From assembly GCA_002427475.1 (NCBI GenBank), contig DIRG01000111.1:40444-50404 (forward strand): DNA of 9,961 nt. Direction: 5' to 3'. Positions 1 through 5,363 of this stretch are shown here, one piece after another; positions within the stretch are counted from its first letter, which is position 1, and each line of letters starts with the position of its first letter. The notes beneath the pieces were generated by a model. It ran no database searches, was not told the DNA's origin, and saw only the letters and a program-made list of their open reading frames with translations. A program made the position numbers and the translations under genes. This DNA comes from Mageeibacillus sp. UBA5442 (GTDB lineage: Bacteria > Bacillota > Clostridia > Saccharofermentanales > DTU023).

Positions 1-1504
1 TTAAATCTCGGAGGATGCCTTCGCGGCCTTCCGGGTCGAGACCGGCACTCGGCTCGTCCATGATTAAAATTTCAGGATTTAAAGCTAAAACACCCGCTAT
101 AGCCACTCTTCTCTGTTCACCGCCGGACAGCTCAAACGGAGAGCGCTCCATCAGGTGAGAGACCCCACTGATTTCCGCTGCGCGCTCCACGTTAGCCACC
201 AGCTCCTCGTGTGTAAATTTCAACTCCTTAGGCCCGAAAGCGATGTCGAGCGCGACCGTCTCCTCGAATAGCTGGTCTTCGGGATACTGGAAGAGTAGTC
301 CTACCAGACGCCTGATCTGTCGAACATTCTTCTTCTCCGACAAATCTAAGGACAATACTAAGACTTTACCTTTTTGCTCGGGCCGGATCAGTCCATTAAG
401 ATGTTGTGCCAAAGTAGATTTCCCGGAGCCCGTGGCGCCGACAATTCCGAGGATTTCTCCTCGACTGCTATCCATCGTCACGTTGTGCAAAGCAGTTACC
501 TTCTGCAGCGGATTATCGTCATAGGTAAAAGAAAGATCATTAATCTGTACAACAGTCTCTTTTTCGTCCGGACGTTGGCGCTGTCCCGCCTTAATCCGTC
601 TTTCCAAGCGCTGTTGCTCATCGAGCAAAATGTCTGTAGAAAACTCTTGTTCTCGAGCTTTTTCGAGGACGTCTCTGACATGCACGGCAGCCTCTTTTAC
701 ATCAATGATGGCGTCAGGCTCGATCTCATTACAAAAAATTCTTTTAATGTTTTGGGTAATTTCGATAAAAGGGGGAACATCAAGTTTCAGCTCGCGCAAC
801 TCGTGCGGTCGGCTGAATATCTCCTGGGGCGTGCCACTTCTGACGATGCTGCCTTCGGATAAGAGCAAAATATAATCAGCTGCTAAGGCTTCTTCCATAT
901 AATGCGTGATCTGAACAATGGAAAGGCCTTCCTCTTTACGCAATCTGATGATCAGCTGCATCAACTCAGCCCGTGAGACAGGATCGAGCATGGACGTCGC
1001 TTCATCTAATATTATGCAGGAAGGTTGCATCGCTAAGACGCCGGCAATAGCCAGCTTTTGCTTCTGCCCTCCCGAGAGCTCATGTGGAGCTCGATCACGC
1101 AGATTAGACAGCCCGGTCAAGCCCAAGGCTTCGTCGACTCGACGATCAATCTCTTCTCTTGCCACGCCGAAATTGGACGGGCCGAAAGCAACATCCAGAG
1201 CAACTGAAGATTCAATTATCTGATTGTCGGGATTTTGGAAGACCATGCCACATTGACGACGGATCTCATAGATCAGATTGTCGTCTGTAGTATCGTGACC
1301 GGCAACAGTAACCGTACCTTGGTCAGGTAAAAGCAAGCCATTCATGAGTCGGGCTATGGTTGACTTACCGGAACCATTGGCTCCGAGAATGGCTAAATGT
1401 TGACCTCGAGGCAGTGAAAATGATACGTCATTGACAGTAGGCTCGCTATCAACGTCCGTATCATAATAAAAAGAAACGCGATCAAATTCTAAGATCGGGT
1501 CCAT
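1..1504 (-). CDS. Fused ECF transporter ATPase EcfA1-EcfA2 (3' end outside window)
   Basis: This is the ATP-hydrolysing part of an energy-coupling factor (vitamin/cofactor uptake) transporter, acting at the inner face of the membrane with EcfT and exchangeable S components. Reading minus from the ATG at 1504 gives 501 codons without a stop. Domain 1 is EcfA1-like: Walker A GANGSGKST 41-49, Q-loop Q90 in QNPDNQ, signature LSGGQ 143-147, Walker B with E168 in LDEATSMLDP, H-loop H201. Domain 2 is EcfA2-like: Walker A GATGSGKST 356-364, Q-loop Q406 in FQYPEDQLFEET, signature LSGGE 459-463, Walker B E484 in MDEPSAGLDP. The second H-loop lies beyond the edge. Normally these are two proteins of about 280 residues. 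Here the linker (about 240-316) is open, and no in-frame ATG occurs between codons 203 and 344. The Shine-Dalgarno is weak (AGAAAG), and a TTG two codons upstream is an alternative start. Identity is secure; the fusion is read directly from the sequence. Confidence 0.93.
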   Translation of the reverse strand, partial: MDPILEFDRVSFYYDTDVDSEPTVNDVSFSLPRGQHLAILGANGSGKSTIARLMNGLLLPDQGTVTVAGHDTTDDNLIYEIRRQCGMVFQNPDNQIIESSVALDVAFGPSNFGVAREEIDRRVDEALGLTGLSNLRDRAPHELSGGQKQKLAIAGVLAMQPSCIILDEATSMLDPVSRAELMQLIIRLRKEEGLSIVQITHYMEEALAADYILLLSEGSIVRSGTPQEIFSRPHELRELKLDVPPFIEITQNIKRIFCNEIEPDAIIDVKEAAVHVRDVLEKAREQEFSTDILLDEQQRLERRIKAGQRQRPDEKETVVQINDLSFTYDDNPLQKVTALHNVTMDSSRGEILGIVGATGSGKSTLAQHLNGLIRPEQKGKVLVLSLDLSEKKNVRQIRRLVGLLFQYPEDQLFEETVALDIAFGPKELKFTHEELVANVERAAEISGVSHLMERSPFELSGGEQRRVAIAGVLALNPEILIMDEPSAGLDPEGREGILRDL

Positions 1505-1518
1505 GAACAAATGCTTTC

Positions 1519-1553
1519 TAGAAAAGAGGCCGCGTTAGTCACACAGCCTCTTT
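1519..1553 (-). terminator. Terminator-like hairpin between rplQ and ecfA
   Basis: In the RNA sense, arm AAAGAGGC (1553-1546) pairs with GCCTCTTT (1530-1523). The stem extends inward by UGUG/CGCG, which includes two G-U pairs, giving about 12 pairs and a 7-nt loop. The U-run is only four, three of them being the end of the stem, before a C. It starts 6 nt after the rplQ stop codon. This fits a weak intrinsic terminator or attenuator that lowers but need not abolish read-through into ecfA. The same stem on the plus strand lacks a good T-run. Confidence 0.55.
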
Positions 1554-1559
1554 AAAATT

Positions 1560-2084
1560 TTAAACAAGTTCCAACAAGACCATTGGTGCGGCATCTCCGC
1601 GCCTCGGTCCAATTTTTATCATTCGCGTATAGCCGCCAGGTTTGCCTTCATAGCGCGGCGCTACATTGCTGAAAAGATAGTTTACGGGCTTAATACGTTC
1701 GCCCTCACTGTTGTACGTATCTTCCAAAATAGTGAGCAATTTCCTACGAGCAGCCAGACGTGAAGGTAAGTCTACTTCAACTTCTTTAGTAGTCATTTCA
1801 CGATCAACTACATCGTAAACGCGATCGTTTTTCGATGTTGCAGTCTGCAGAATTTTGCGACCTTTACCGTCCAGTTTAGCCGCTGATACTGTAACTGTCT
1901 TGACTGTAAAGTTAGTGTACTCTTTGACAGCTAAGGTAATAGCTTTTTCGGCCAGTTTGCGAACTTCTTTGGCCTTTGCTTCTGTTGTCTTAACTTTGCC
2001 GTTCACTATCAATGAGGTTACCAATCCACGCAAAAGTGCTTTACGCTGACTGGAAGTGCGGCCAAGTTTTCTATATCCAGGCAT
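1560..2084 (-). CDS. rplQ: Large-subunit ribosomal protein L17 (bL17), extended form
   Basis: L17 is a 50S protein near the peptide exit tunnel. The N-terminal part (PGYRKLGRTSSQRKALLRG, then KTTEAKAKEVRKLAEKAITLA) and the C-terminal part (RRKLLT, APRYEGKPGGYTRMIKIG, RRGDAAPMVLLELV) are typical. The protein has 174 residues against about 120-127 in B. subtilis and E. coli. The excess is mostly an internal segment at about residues 53-110 (KEYTNFTVKTVTVSAAK to EVEVDLPSRL), rich in K, T and V, plus a few residues near 122-132. I chose the ATG at 2084 over the one at 2090: AGGAGG at 2098-2093 lies 8 nt from the former and only 2 nt from the latter, and proteins of this family start MPGYRKLGR. 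It is the last ribosomal gene of the alpha operon, 33 nt after rpoA. Confidence 0.95.
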   Translation of the reverse strand: MPGYRKLGRTSSQRKALLRGLVTSLIVNGKVKTTEAKAKEVRKLAEKAITLAVKEYTNFTVKTVTVSAAKLDGKGRKILQTATSKNDRVYDVVDREMTTKEVEVDLPSRLAARRKLLTILEDTYNSEGERIKPVNYLFSNVAPRYEGKPGGYTRMIKIGPRRGDAAPMVLLELV

Positions 2085-2117
2085 TATCATACCCTCCTGT
2101 TTGTTAAAGTTATTATT

Positions 2118-3065
2118 TTATCTAAGCTCCAGGCCAATACTCGCAAGCTTTTCATCTACTTCTTCCATGGACTTCTTACCCAGGTTGCGGACTTTCATCA
2201 TGTCCTCTCTGCTTCGAGCCATCATATCAGCAACGGTATTCATATTGGCACGTTTCAGACAATTGTATGTACGAACGGAGAAGTTGAGATCTTCAATCGG
2301 GATCAAGTAATCTTCTTCGACGCTGTCTTCAATTGCCGCTTCCTCTTCATTGTCATCAGCGACCACTTCTGCGTCGGAGATGGAAGAGAAAAGATTCAGA
2401 TGTTCAGTCAGAATCTTCGAAGCCTGTGATAGAGCTTCATTGGCTTTGATTGACCCATCCGTCCACACTTCAAGTGTCAATTTGTCATAGTCAGTTACCT
2501 GTCCGACACGAGTGTCTGTGACTGAATACTTGACCTTATTGACCGGTGTGAAAATTGAGTCAACCGGAATCACACCAATTGGTGAATTATCGATCTTATT
2601 ATCTTCTGCACTCCTGTAGCCAAGGCCATTATTAAACGTCAGTTCCATAAACAGACGTCCTTCTCCATTGAGGTTGGCAATGACTAAGTCAGGGTTTACT
2701 ATCTCGACTTCATCGTCGCGGATAATGTCACCGGCAGTCACCGGCCCGGAGAAACCTTCTTCTGTGCTGATATATACCGTTTTCGGTCCGTCCACGCGCA
2801 TTCTAGCGCGGATTTCCTTTACGTTGAGGATAATCTCTGTGATATCCTCAATCACGCCCGGAATAGTGGAGAACTCTTGGTAGACATTTTCTATGCGAAT
2901 TGCGGTAACAGCTGAACCTTGCAGTGATGACAAAAGCACACGCCTCAGGGCATTCCCTAAGGTCGTGCCGTAACCGCGTTCCAGCGGCTCCGCAACAAAG
3001 AGGCCATAGGAACCATCTTCCGAATGCTTTTTATATTCAACGATTGTATTTCTTGCTTCGATCAT
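2118..3065 (-). CDS. rpoA: DNA-directed RNA polymerase subunit alpha
   Basis: Alpha forms the dimer on which beta and beta' assemble, and its C-terminal domain contacts UP elements and activators. It has 315 residues, the usual length. The N-terminal assembly domain shows LERGYGTTLGNALRRVLLSS near residues 28-47. An acidic linker (ADDNEEEAAIEDSVEED, about 235-252) leads to the C-terminal domain, with R265, N268 and the LGKKS loop (G296, K298) at exactly the E. coli numbers for the DNA-binding residues. UP-element recognition should therefore be intact. AGGAGG lies 6 nt upstream of the ATG. It lies between rpsD (27-nt gap) and rplQ, as in alpha operons generally. Confidence 0.98.
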   Translation of the reverse strand: MIEARNTIVEYKKHSEDGSYGLFVAEPLERGYGTTLGNALRRVLLSSLQGSAVTAIRIENVYQEFSTIPGVIEDITEIILNVKEIRARMRVDGPKTVYISTEEGFSGPVTAGDIIRDDEVEIVNPDLVIANLNGEGRLFMELTFNNGLGYRSAEDNKIDNSPIGVIPVDSIFTPVNKVKYSVTDTRVGQVTDYDKLTLEVWTDGSIKANEALSQASKILTEHLNLFSSISDAEVVADDNEEEAAIEDSVEEDYLIPIEDLNFSVRTYNCLKRANMNTVADMMARSREDMMKVRNLGKKSMEEVDEKLASIGLELR

Positions 3066-3092
3066 GGAAAGCCTCCTGTAATCTAAAACTAA

Positions 3093-3674
3093 TTATCTGG
3101 AGTAGAGCTCAACGATTAATGTTTCTTCTACATCCACGTCTATCTCATCACGCTCAGGAACACGCATAACGCTGCCCTTGAGGTTGCCGGGATCTGCACT
3201 TAGCCAGTCAGGAACGATTACGTTAGGCAGTTCCTGGAAGGGCTGAATTGAACGAGAGTTTTCACGTACTGAAATCTCATCACCGGGTGATACTGTCATT
3301 GAAGGAATACTTGCACGTCTGCCATTCAGGTCAAAGTGACCGTGATTGACAAGCTGGCGAGCATGAGCGCGAGTGCTGGCGAAACCTAAACGGTAAACAA
3401 CATTGTCCAGTCTCAGCTCAAGTAGTTTCATCAGGTTTTCACCACTCTTGCCGGGCATTTTTGATGCACGACCAAAAGTACTACGGAATTGCTTTTCCAT
3501 GACGCCATAAACGAATTTTGCCTTCTGTTTCGCTTTCAGCTGTCTTCCGTACTCGCTCTCTTTACGGCGAGATCTACGGGGATTGCGCTTTGATTTCTTA
3601 TTAATGCCCAATGTCTGGGGCGCAAGTTCAAGCGTACGACAACGCTTCAAAATTGGTGATCTATCTCTTGCCAT
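3093..3674 (-). CDS. rpsD: Small-subunit ribosomal protein S4 (uS4), zinc-free form
   Basis: S4 is a primary 16S rRNA binder that nucleates assembly of the 30S body. In several bacteria it also represses its own mRNA. It has 193 residues. The N-terminal domain keeps KESEYGRQLKAKQKAKFVYGV and EKQFRSTF. The S4 RNA-binding domain lies at about 85-150 (LELRLDNVVYRLGFASTR, ARQLVNHGHFDLNGRR), and the C-terminus is ELYSR. The N-terminal zinc motif of four cysteines is absent: C12 is the only cysteine there. This is the C-minus paralogue type. AGGAGGGG lies 6 nt before the ATG. Its place between rpsK and rpoA matches the E. coli alpha operon and many Clostridia, unlike B. subtilis. That makes it a candidate regulator of the structured leader before rpsM (inference). 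Confidence 0.97.
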   Translation of the reverse strand: MARDRSPILKRCRTLELAPQTLGINKKSKRNPRRSRRKESEYGRQLKAKQKAKFVYGVMEKQFRSTFGRASKMPGKSGENLMKLLELRLDNVVYRLGFASTRAHARQLVNHGHFDLNGRRASIPSMTVSPGDEISVRENSRSIQPFQELPNVIVPDWLSADPGNLKGSVMRVPERDEIDVDVEETLIVELYSR

Positions 3675-3686
3675 AATATACCCCTC

Positions 3687-4082
3687 CTAGCCTCTTCTTC
3701 TCTTGGGCGGTCTGCAACCGTTGTGCGGAATAGGTGTAACGTCTTTAATCATCGTTACATTCAAGCCGCCTGTGGCCAATGCCCTGATGGCGGACTCACG
3801 TCCGGATCCGGGACCGCGCACATATACGTCTACGTCCTGCATACCGTGTTCAACAGCTTTGCGTGCAGCGGCTTCGCCTGCTAACTGAGCAGCGAAGGGT
3901 GTGCCCTTACGTGAGCCTTTCATGCCCTGAGCACCTGCACTGGACCAGGAAATAACGTTTCCTTGTAAGTCCGCTATCGTCACAATCGTATTATTGAAGG
4001 ACGAATGAATATGCGCTGCGCCATGTAGAACGTTCTTGCGATCGCGCCGTCTGGTTCTTGTAGTTCTTTTTGCTTTAGCCAT
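3687..4082 (-). CDS. rpsK: Small-subunit ribosomal protein S11 (uS11)
   Basis: S11 sits on the 30S platform, contacts 16S rRNA near the E-site mRNA path and pairs with S18 and S21 or S6. The protein has 131 residues, normal for the family. It shows the hallmark HIHSSFNNTIVTI near residues 24-36, SSAGAQGMKGSRKGTPFAAQ near 47-66, the glycine-rich VRGPGSGRESAIRAL, and the basic end GCRPPKRRRG (122-131). AAGGAGG lies 9 nt upstream of the ATG, within the 14-nt gap after rpsM. Nothing is unusual. Confidence 0.98.
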   Translation of the reverse strand: MAKAKRTTRTRRRDRKNVLHGAAHIHSSFNNTIVTIADLQGNVISWSSAGAQGMKGSRKGTPFAAQLAGEAAARKAVEHGMQDVDVYVRGPGSGRESAIRALATGGLNVTMIKDVTPIPHNGCRPPKRRRG

Positions 4083-4096
4083 TTATCTCGTCCTCC

Positions 4097-4462
4097 TTAT
4101 CTCTTTTTCGCCATTCTGCGTCTGCTTCCCTTACGGGTACGAGCGTTGGTCTTGGTGCGTTGTCCGCGAACCGGCAAATTCATGCGATGACGGCGTCCTC
4201 TGTAGGAACCAATTTCCGTCAAACGCTTGATATTCATTGCGGTGCTGCGACGCAAATCGCCCTCAACCTCATAATCACTATCAATAGTTTCTCTGATGCG
4301 GGTGATCTCACTGTCGGTCAGATCCTTCACTCTCGTGTTAGGATCAACTTCTGCTTTAGCGAGAATCTCATTCGATCGTGTCCTGCCAATTCCATAAATG
4401 GAAGTGAGGCCGATCTCTACGCGTTTTTCATTGGGTAAATCTACCCCGGCAATACGTGCCAT
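4097..4462 (-). CDS. rpsM: Small-subunit ribosomal protein S13 (uS13)
   Basis: S13 is a 30S head protein that contacts the P-site tRNA and forms inter-subunit bridges with 23S rRNA and L5. It has 121 residues. It starts MARIAGVDLPNEKRVEIGL, has the helix-hairpin GIGRTRSNEIL, and the conserved LRRSTAMNIKRL and SYRGRRHR segments. It ends in the basic tail RGQRTKTNARTRKGSRR, which reaches the tRNA. GGAGG lies 6 nt before the ATG but sits in the loop of a hairpin whose stem contains the start codon (4460-4486), which may limit initiation. It is separated from rpmJ by an unusually long 128-nt spacer. Confidence 0.98.
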   Translation of the reverse strand: MARIAGVDLPNEKRVEIGLTSIYGIGRTRSNEILAKAEVDPNTRVKDLTDSEITRIRETIDSDYEVEGDLRRSTAMNIKRLTEIGSYRGRRHRMNLPVRGQRTKTNARTRKGSRRRMAKKR

Positions 4463-4486
4463 TCGATACCTCCATGCTTTCGAATG
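4460..4486 (-). promoter_or_regulatory. Hairpin enclosing the rpsM ribosome binding site
   Basis: In the RNA sense CAUUCGA (4486-4480) is the exact complement of UCGAAUG (4466-4460). The last three bases of the second arm are the rpsM AUG. The 13-nt loop holds GGAGG (4473-4469). The perfect 7-bp stem therefore places the start codon in a helix and the Shine-Dalgarno in the loop. It may be a translational control element; the function is inferred. Confidence 0.5.
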
Positions 4487-4500
4487 TTTTTTATCGCTTA

Positions 4501-4555
4501 AACACGAATTTGGATTTCGACAGTTTGCTGTCGCAGCCGCATCCGTCGTCGTGTC
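4501..4555 (-). promoter_or_regulatory. Nested stem-loop in the rpmJ-rpsM spacer
   Basis: Read in the RNA sense, three helices nest. GACACGA (4555-4549) pairs with UCGUGUU (4507-4501), with one G-U pair. GGAU (4544-4541) pairs with AUCC (4515-4512). CGACAG (4533-4528) pairs with CUGUCG (4523-4518) around a CAAA loop. Asymmetric internal loops separate the helices. No U-run follows, so it is not a terminator. It lies 38 nt upstream of rpsM, where the E. coli alpha operon carries its S4-binding structure, so a ribosomal-protein binding site is possible but unproven. Confidence 0.45.
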
Positions 4556-4590
4556 GTCTCAAAATAAAGAACTGTCTATTCTAACAGGAA

Positions 4591-4704
4591 CTAGCCCTGT
4601 CGTTGCTTATGCTTAGGATCAGAACAAATCACCATCACACGGCCACGTCTCTTTACGACACGGCATTTTTCGCATATTGGTTTTACTGAAGGTCTTACTT
4701 TCAT
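4591..4704 (-). CDS. rpmJ: Large-subunit ribosomal protein L36 (bL36), zinc-binding
   Basis: L36 is the smallest 50S protein and binds 23S rRNA near the L6/L16 region. The 37-codon frame starts MKVRPSVKPICEKCRVV and ends SDPKHKQRQG, with a TAG stop. The zinc ligands C11, C14, C27 and H32 are all present, so this is the C-plus form. AAAGGAG (4717-4711) stands 6 nt before the ATG, a clean ribosome binding site. It lies just downstream of a promoter candidate and a 5'-leader hairpin, so it is likely the first gene of a separately initiated alpha-operon transcript that also receives read-through from infA. Confidence 0.96.
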   Translation of the reverse strand: MKVRPSVKPICEKCRVVKRRGRVMVICSDPKHKQRQG

Positions 4705-4718
4705 AATGTTCTCCTTTC

Positions 4719-4740
4719 GCGTACCGCACAAACGGCACAC
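4719..4740 (-). promoter_or_regulatory. 5'-leader hairpin upstream of rpmJ
   Basis: In the RNA sense GUGUGCCG (4740-4733) pairs with CGGUACGC (4726-4719). This gives 8 pairs, two of them G-U, around a 6-nt UUUGUG loop. It ends one base before the AAAGGAG of rpmJ. A transcript from the promoter at 4747-4775 would begin at about 4740, so the hairpin would sit at its very 5' end. Such a hairpin could protect the mRNA or affect rpmJ initiation (inference). Confidence 0.45.
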
Positions 4741-4746
4741 CGAAAA

Positions 4747-4775
4747 ATTTTATCACATTTAACCGTGCATGACAA
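4747..4775 (-). promoter_or_regulatory. Sigma-A-type promoter candidate before rpmJ
   Basis: On the minus strand, -35 TTGTCA (4775-4770) and -10 TAAAAT (4752-4747) are separated by exactly 17 bp. TGA immediately before the -10 gives an extended -10. Each hexamer is one mismatch from consensus. The predicted start is near 4740, leaving a leader of about 36 nt before rpmJ. It lies in the 94-nt infA-rpmJ gap, and is the best promoter match I found in the window. It would drive rpmJ-rpsM-rpsK-rpsD-rpoA-rplQ. Confidence 0.7.
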
Positions 4776-4786
4776 GGCTCACGGTT
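4761..4786. repeat. Inverted repeat flanking the -35 box
   Basis: AACCGTG (4761-4767) and CACGGTT (4780-4786) form a perfect 7-bp inverted repeat with a 12-bp centre that contains the -35 hexamer of the rpmJ promoter candidate. It could be an operator for a dimeric regulator. In read-through RNA from infA it could instead be a hairpin. No U-run follows, so it is not an intrinsic terminator. Confidence 0.45.
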
Positions 4787-4798
4787 TGTATATTACGT

Positions 4799-5017
4799 CT
4801 ATTTTGATCGCCAAATGATACGCCCACGGGTAAGATCATAAGGAGATAATTCTACCGTTACATGATCGCCGGTTAGAATCTTAATATAATTCTTTCTCAG
4901 CTTCCCGGAGATGTGTGCTATCACTTCATGCCCATTTTCCAATTCAACACGGAAAACAGCATTTGGCATTGTTTCTGTAACTACGCCTTTAACTTCAATT
5001 GCTTCTTCTTTAGCCAT
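4799..5017 (-). CDS. infA: Translation initiation factor IF-1
   Basis: IF-1 occupies the 30S A site during initiation and works with IF-2 and IF-3. It is a single OB-fold (S1-like) protein of 72 residues: MAKEEAIEVKGVVTETMPNA, then FRVELENGHEVIAHISGKLR, then ILTGDHVTVELSPYDLTRGRI, ending IWRSK. All are family hallmarks. Three ATG codons stand in tandem (5023, 5020, 5017). The third is preferred because IF-1 proteins start MAKE, and because AAAGGA would overlap the first ATG but lies 5 nt from the third. It follows the KOW gene by 34 nt and precedes the rpmJ promoter region. Confidence 0.97.
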   Translation of the reverse strand: MAKEEAIEVKGVVTETMPNAVFRVELENGHEVIAHISGKLRKNYIKILTGDHVTVELSPYDLTRGRIIWRSK

Positions 5018-5051
5018 CATCATCCTTTCTAAGTAGAATAAAAATTGGTAT

Positions 5052-5363
5052 TCAATTCTTATTGTCAGTCACTTGCTTTAGCAGTCGTCTAATATAAATA
5101 TCTTTTTCGCGGTCCGGGCTCAGGGCATCTAGATCTTCCCAAAGCTGCTTCTTCTCAATCAGATCGGCACGGTGTCGCAAGTGTTTAAGGTTCTTTACTT
5201 TCGTTTTCGCGAAGGGGCGATATGCTCCGTCACTAAGAACTACTTGCACTTCATCTTGCCTCAGGACGAGATAGATACGTCCTTGATCATGACCATGAGT
5301 AGCTTCAACCGCGCTACCTACTCTAACTTTCCTTTGCTGCTGCGGGCAGCGTGCCTGTTTCAT
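5052..5363 (-). CDS. KOW-domain RNA-binding protein (L14e-like)
   Basis: This is a 103-residue protein with a KOW/SH3-like fold at about residues 13-63: G16, then THGHDQGR (23-29), LSDGAYRPFAKTK (43-55) and KNLKHL (57-62). The pattern matches the small L14e/L6e/L27e-like KOW proteins that Bacillota encode between map and infA. A charged, probably helical tail (64-103) follows. Such proteins are thought to bind RNA or ribosomes, but I know of no firmly established function. Its ATG overlaps the map stop codon as ATGA, with no strong Shine-Dalgarno, so translation is probably coupled to map. The family call is secure; the role is open. Confidence 0.88.
   Translation of the reverse strand: MKQARCPQQQRKVRVGSAVEATHGHDQGRIYLVLRQDEVQVVLSDGAYRPFAKTKVKNLKHLRHRADLIEKKQLWEDLDALSPDREKDIYIRRLLKQVTDNKN

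Noticed and set aside
374..862. 162-codon open frame on the plus strand
   Set aside because: It is a shadow of the fused EcfA ATPase gene on the minus strand, whose frame carries all ABC motifs. The plus-strand product shows no recognisable domain.
2085..2090. Upstream ATG (MIM start) for rplQ
   Set aside because: It lies only 2 nt from AGGAGG. The ATG at 2084 has an 8-nt spacing and gives the family start MPGYRKLGR.
4487..4517. Possible promoter just before rpsM, with GATAAA as a -10
   Set aside because: The hexamer 17 bp upstream (GAAATC) does not resemble a -35, and no extended -10 is present.
4518..4533. CGACAG/CUGUCG hairpin as an intrinsic terminator after rpmJ
   Set aside because: No U-run follows; the next bases are AAATCC. 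It is better described as the tip of the leader stem-loop.
5024..5051. Possible promoter between the KOW gene and infA (TTGAAT, 17 bp, TTAGAA)
   Set aside because: The -10 matches consensus at too few positions, and the gap is only 34 nt inside a contiguous operon.
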